Below are positions 62,123 through 64,000 of a stretch of DNA of 64,000 nucleotides, piece by piece. The DNA is taken from contig OX335649.1 of assembly GCA_946894095.1 (NCBI GenBank), positions 10,620,001 through 10,684,000 of the forward strand, written 5' to 3'. Source of the DNA: Incurvaria masculella (lineage: Eukaryota > Arthropoda > Insecta > Lepidoptera > Incurvariidae). The position numbers and the translations under genes are program-made. Positions within the stretch are counted from its first letter, which is position 1, and the number at the start of each line of letters is the position of its first letter. The notes under the pieces were generated by a model. It was not told the origin of the DNA. It saw only the letters and a list, made by a program, of their open reading frames with translations, and ran no database searches.

Positions 62123-62646
62123 TTCAGTTTGGCCATCTTTATCAGTATTTTCCGTGCAGCATAGTGCTTTAGAAGATTCCTTTGTTATGGTTTCAGCCGG
62201 TGCAGAGGGCCCGCTGTAGGAGCTAGATCTGGGCCTAGATAGGAAGATTCCTTTGTGGAAGATTTGTTGAGTGAGGTTAGGTTTAGGGTCGTTTGCTTCT
62301 GAAGTTATCTTACTAGAGCGAAATTTGCCCCCCCCCAGAATACGAGGGGCAGCCTGAGCTCAGTTCCTGAGAACTGTGTTCAGGGAGGGATTCCCCACAA
62401 GATGTGGTACCCTCCTGGGGTAGATTATTTTTTAATTCCGCCATTCATAAGAGCTTCGACTGATCCACAGCTTTGTCTTTTCTGTAGGGGTGAGATCCCT
62501 TAGGCCGCATCTTACAAGACTTAAGGCACGCCCATGCCTACTGGTTTTGGTTCGCGCTAGGTATTTGATTTCCCTAGTACCTCCCATATCTGGAGGGCAT
62601 TCCCCTATCCACCACCTGGGGACGCGGCCGGTTGGAGTCCAGCAAC
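62123..62646 (-). other. Jockey-type 5' leader
   Basis: Untranslated leader with a C-run at 62328-62337 (plus strand). Such elements carry an internal promoter here; I cannot place it precisely. Confidence 0.5.
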
Positions 62647-63515
62647 TCCCATATATGGCTACAGTATTCTATCACCGGCCTTATCTGTGATTTATAAAGA
62701 AGAAGTAGTTGTACCGGTGAAAAGAACCTTCTGCAACGGTATAGGATCCCCAGTTTCTGCGATGCAATTTTGGCCTTGGCTTCAATGAAACGCCGAAAAC
62801 CCACGTCTTTGGAGATGTTGCAGCCAGGTAGGTCCAGGTGATCCGAGACAGGTACGACGTTGCCTTGGAAACTTGCGAGGAGAGGAAAGGGTTCTACCTT
62901 GGCAGAGAATACACAGCATTGGGTCTTGCGAACGTTGAAGGCAACAAGGTTCTCCTGGCCCCAGTTGGCTACTTTCTCGAGACCAGTGTCCACCTTATTT
63001 ACCACAGATCGTTGCGCCTCGATGGGCTGTGCATCTCTGCTCCTCCAATCCCTGACATACCCCTCATGCTCCGTGCTGTCATCAGCGTAACTGTGTATCA
63101 TGCCGAGGGACAGTAAATCGTTAATGAAGATAAAAAATAACGTTGGTGACAGCACTGAGCCCTGTGGTACACCAGCCCCAATCGGGAAGTCGTCCGAATT
63201 CGCACCATCGATGGCAACGTACAAGAAGCGGCCCGACAGAAAGCTGGCGATCCATGAGCAAAGCTTGGGAGGAATGCCGAAGGACGGGAGCTTGCCTAGT
63301 AGGCCCCGGTGCCAAACACGGTCAAAGGCTTTGGAGATGTCCAATGCCACTGCCAGCGACTCCCCAAAGTTGTCCAGTCTTTCGGCCCATATATGCGTAA
63401 CGTACGTTAGAAGATCTCCGGTTGACCGCGCTTTTCGGAAACCGTACTGCTTGTCATCCAGGAGTTTATTCGCTTCTAAGTACGCTAGGAGCTGAGAGTT
63501 GATGAGGCGCTCCAT
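62574..63515 (-). pseudogene. element X RT frame, terminated inside the Jockey insertion
   Basis: 313 codons of RT; the last ~28 codons (after SHIWE) are read from the 5' end of the inserted Jockey element, not from element X. Confidence 0.88.
62647..62656. repeat. target site duplication, right copy
   Basis: TCCCATATAT. The codons SHIWE of element X span it, and the same WE codons recur at the left copy. Confidence 0.9.
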
Positions 63516-64000
63516 AACTTTACACAGAAGAGAAGTTAGCGCGATGGGTCGATAGTTGGAGAGGCGGATCGCCCTTTTTTAGTACCGGTTGGACCGAGGC
63601 TCTCTTCCAGCAAGAGGGAACGATACCCCGGGTAAAGGAGAGACGGAAGAGACGGGTGATTATCGGTGTCAGCTCAGGGGCACACTTCTTGCGCACAATG
63701 CCTGGGATGCCGTCAGGACCACTACTCTTCGAAGTGTCTAACGTCCTCAAACATTTGAATACCAGTCTAGGGTGCATCCTCGGCTCCTTCATCGAAAACC
63801 CAGTGTGATATCGAGGGAGGGGCTGCACCCTGGTCATCCAAGGTTGAGTTAGACGCGAAAAGACGAGCAAAAATGTTCGCCTTTTCCTTCGCGAGGATAG
63901 CGAGTGATCCATCAGACAGTTCCAGGGGAGGTGTAGCAGAGCGGCAGAAGTTACGACGGATCGAATTGGCAAGAGACCAGAATGCACGGCTGCCTGACGG
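62657..64000 (-). mobile_element. CR1-like LINE (element X), RT domain, runs off the right edge
   Basis: The minus strand codes linker and RT: FKCLRTLDTSKSSGPDGIPG, then after a frameshift near 63560 MERLINSQLLAYLE, GFRKARSTGDLLTY, LDISKAFDRVWHRGL, GVPQGSVLSP and the catalytic YADDS. The frame reaches YCSHIWE, where the Jockey insertion begins. The endonuclease should lie beyond 64000. The frameshift and the insertion mark it as dead. Confidence 0.9.
63520..63987 (-). pseudogene. element X, linker between endonuclease and RT
   Basis: 155 codons with LVFSRLTQPWM and SSGPDGIPGIVRKKCAPELT; goes out of frame after VLKKGDPP, with the following residues readable in another frame. Confidence 0.8.

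Larger units (their letters stand above)
58181..62646 (-). mobile_element. Jockey-type non-LTR retrotransposon, near full length
   Basis: About 4.47 kb, flanked by a 10-bp target duplication, with a short A-rich 3' tail at 58181-58192 and a GC-rich 5' leader of about 520 bp. Both ORFs are open. It inserted into element X, so it is younger. The structure (ORF1 with three Cys/His knuckles; ORF2 with APE endonuclease and RT) is that of the Jockey clade. Confidence 0.92.

Overview
The window looks like chromosomal DNA from an insect, most likely a moth or butterfly. The evidence is split genes with GT-AG introns, host genes of animal type, and dispersed repeats of a kind I associate with Lepidoptera (the family ending in ACTCGCACTTGGCCGG, TTAA-flanked MITEs, BEL/Pao, Gypsy, Jockey and CR1-like retroelements). 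Introns are AT-rich and many exons are extremely GC-rich.

Layout. (1) Positions 1-210 hold the last two exons of an unrecognised plus-strand gene. (2) 691-2277 holds the first three coding exons of RUVBL1/pontin on the minus strand; its remaining exons must lie left of the window, so the plus-strand gene end probably sits inside a RUVBL1 intron. (3) 2886-7121 is an apparently intact minus-strand Ty3/Gypsy element (Gypsy-1) with identical 128-bp LTRs and gag and pol in one frame separated by a single UGA followed by CUAG. (4) 8054-38551 is importin-13 (IPO13) on the plus strand, rebuilt here as 17 coding exons with consistent phases, about 953 residues. Its introns have collected a BEL/Pao element carrying an internal deletion (intron 2), a second Gypsy element with 59-bp LTRs (Gypsy-2, intron 14), LINE ends, MITEs and SINEs. 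(5) 38552-46582 separates two convergent genes; it is mostly repeats (nested MITEs, a Helitron-like unit, a tandem array of TTAA MITEs) plus weakly supported minus-strand exons. (6) 46583-56654 is a 13-exon minus-strand gene for a 602-residue RING/Seven-in-absentia type ubiquitin ligase with a long disordered N-terminal half; one intron holds a decayed copy of the RING exon. (7) From 57640 to the right edge is a decayed CR1-like LINE on the minus strand, split at a 10-bp duplicated target by a nearly full-length Jockey-type LINE (58181-62646).

The host genes do not form a pathway: RUVBL1 is an AAA+ ATPase of chromatin complexes, IPO13 a nuclear transport receptor, and the SIAH-like protein a predicted E3 ligase. 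Most of the biology worth following is in the mobile elements: in-frame stop between gag and pol, very short LTRs, a deletion derivative with fresh-looking target duplications, insertion chronologies readable from nested elements, and multimers of a TTAA MITE. All exon boundaries, families and domains were read by eye from the sequence; no search was run.
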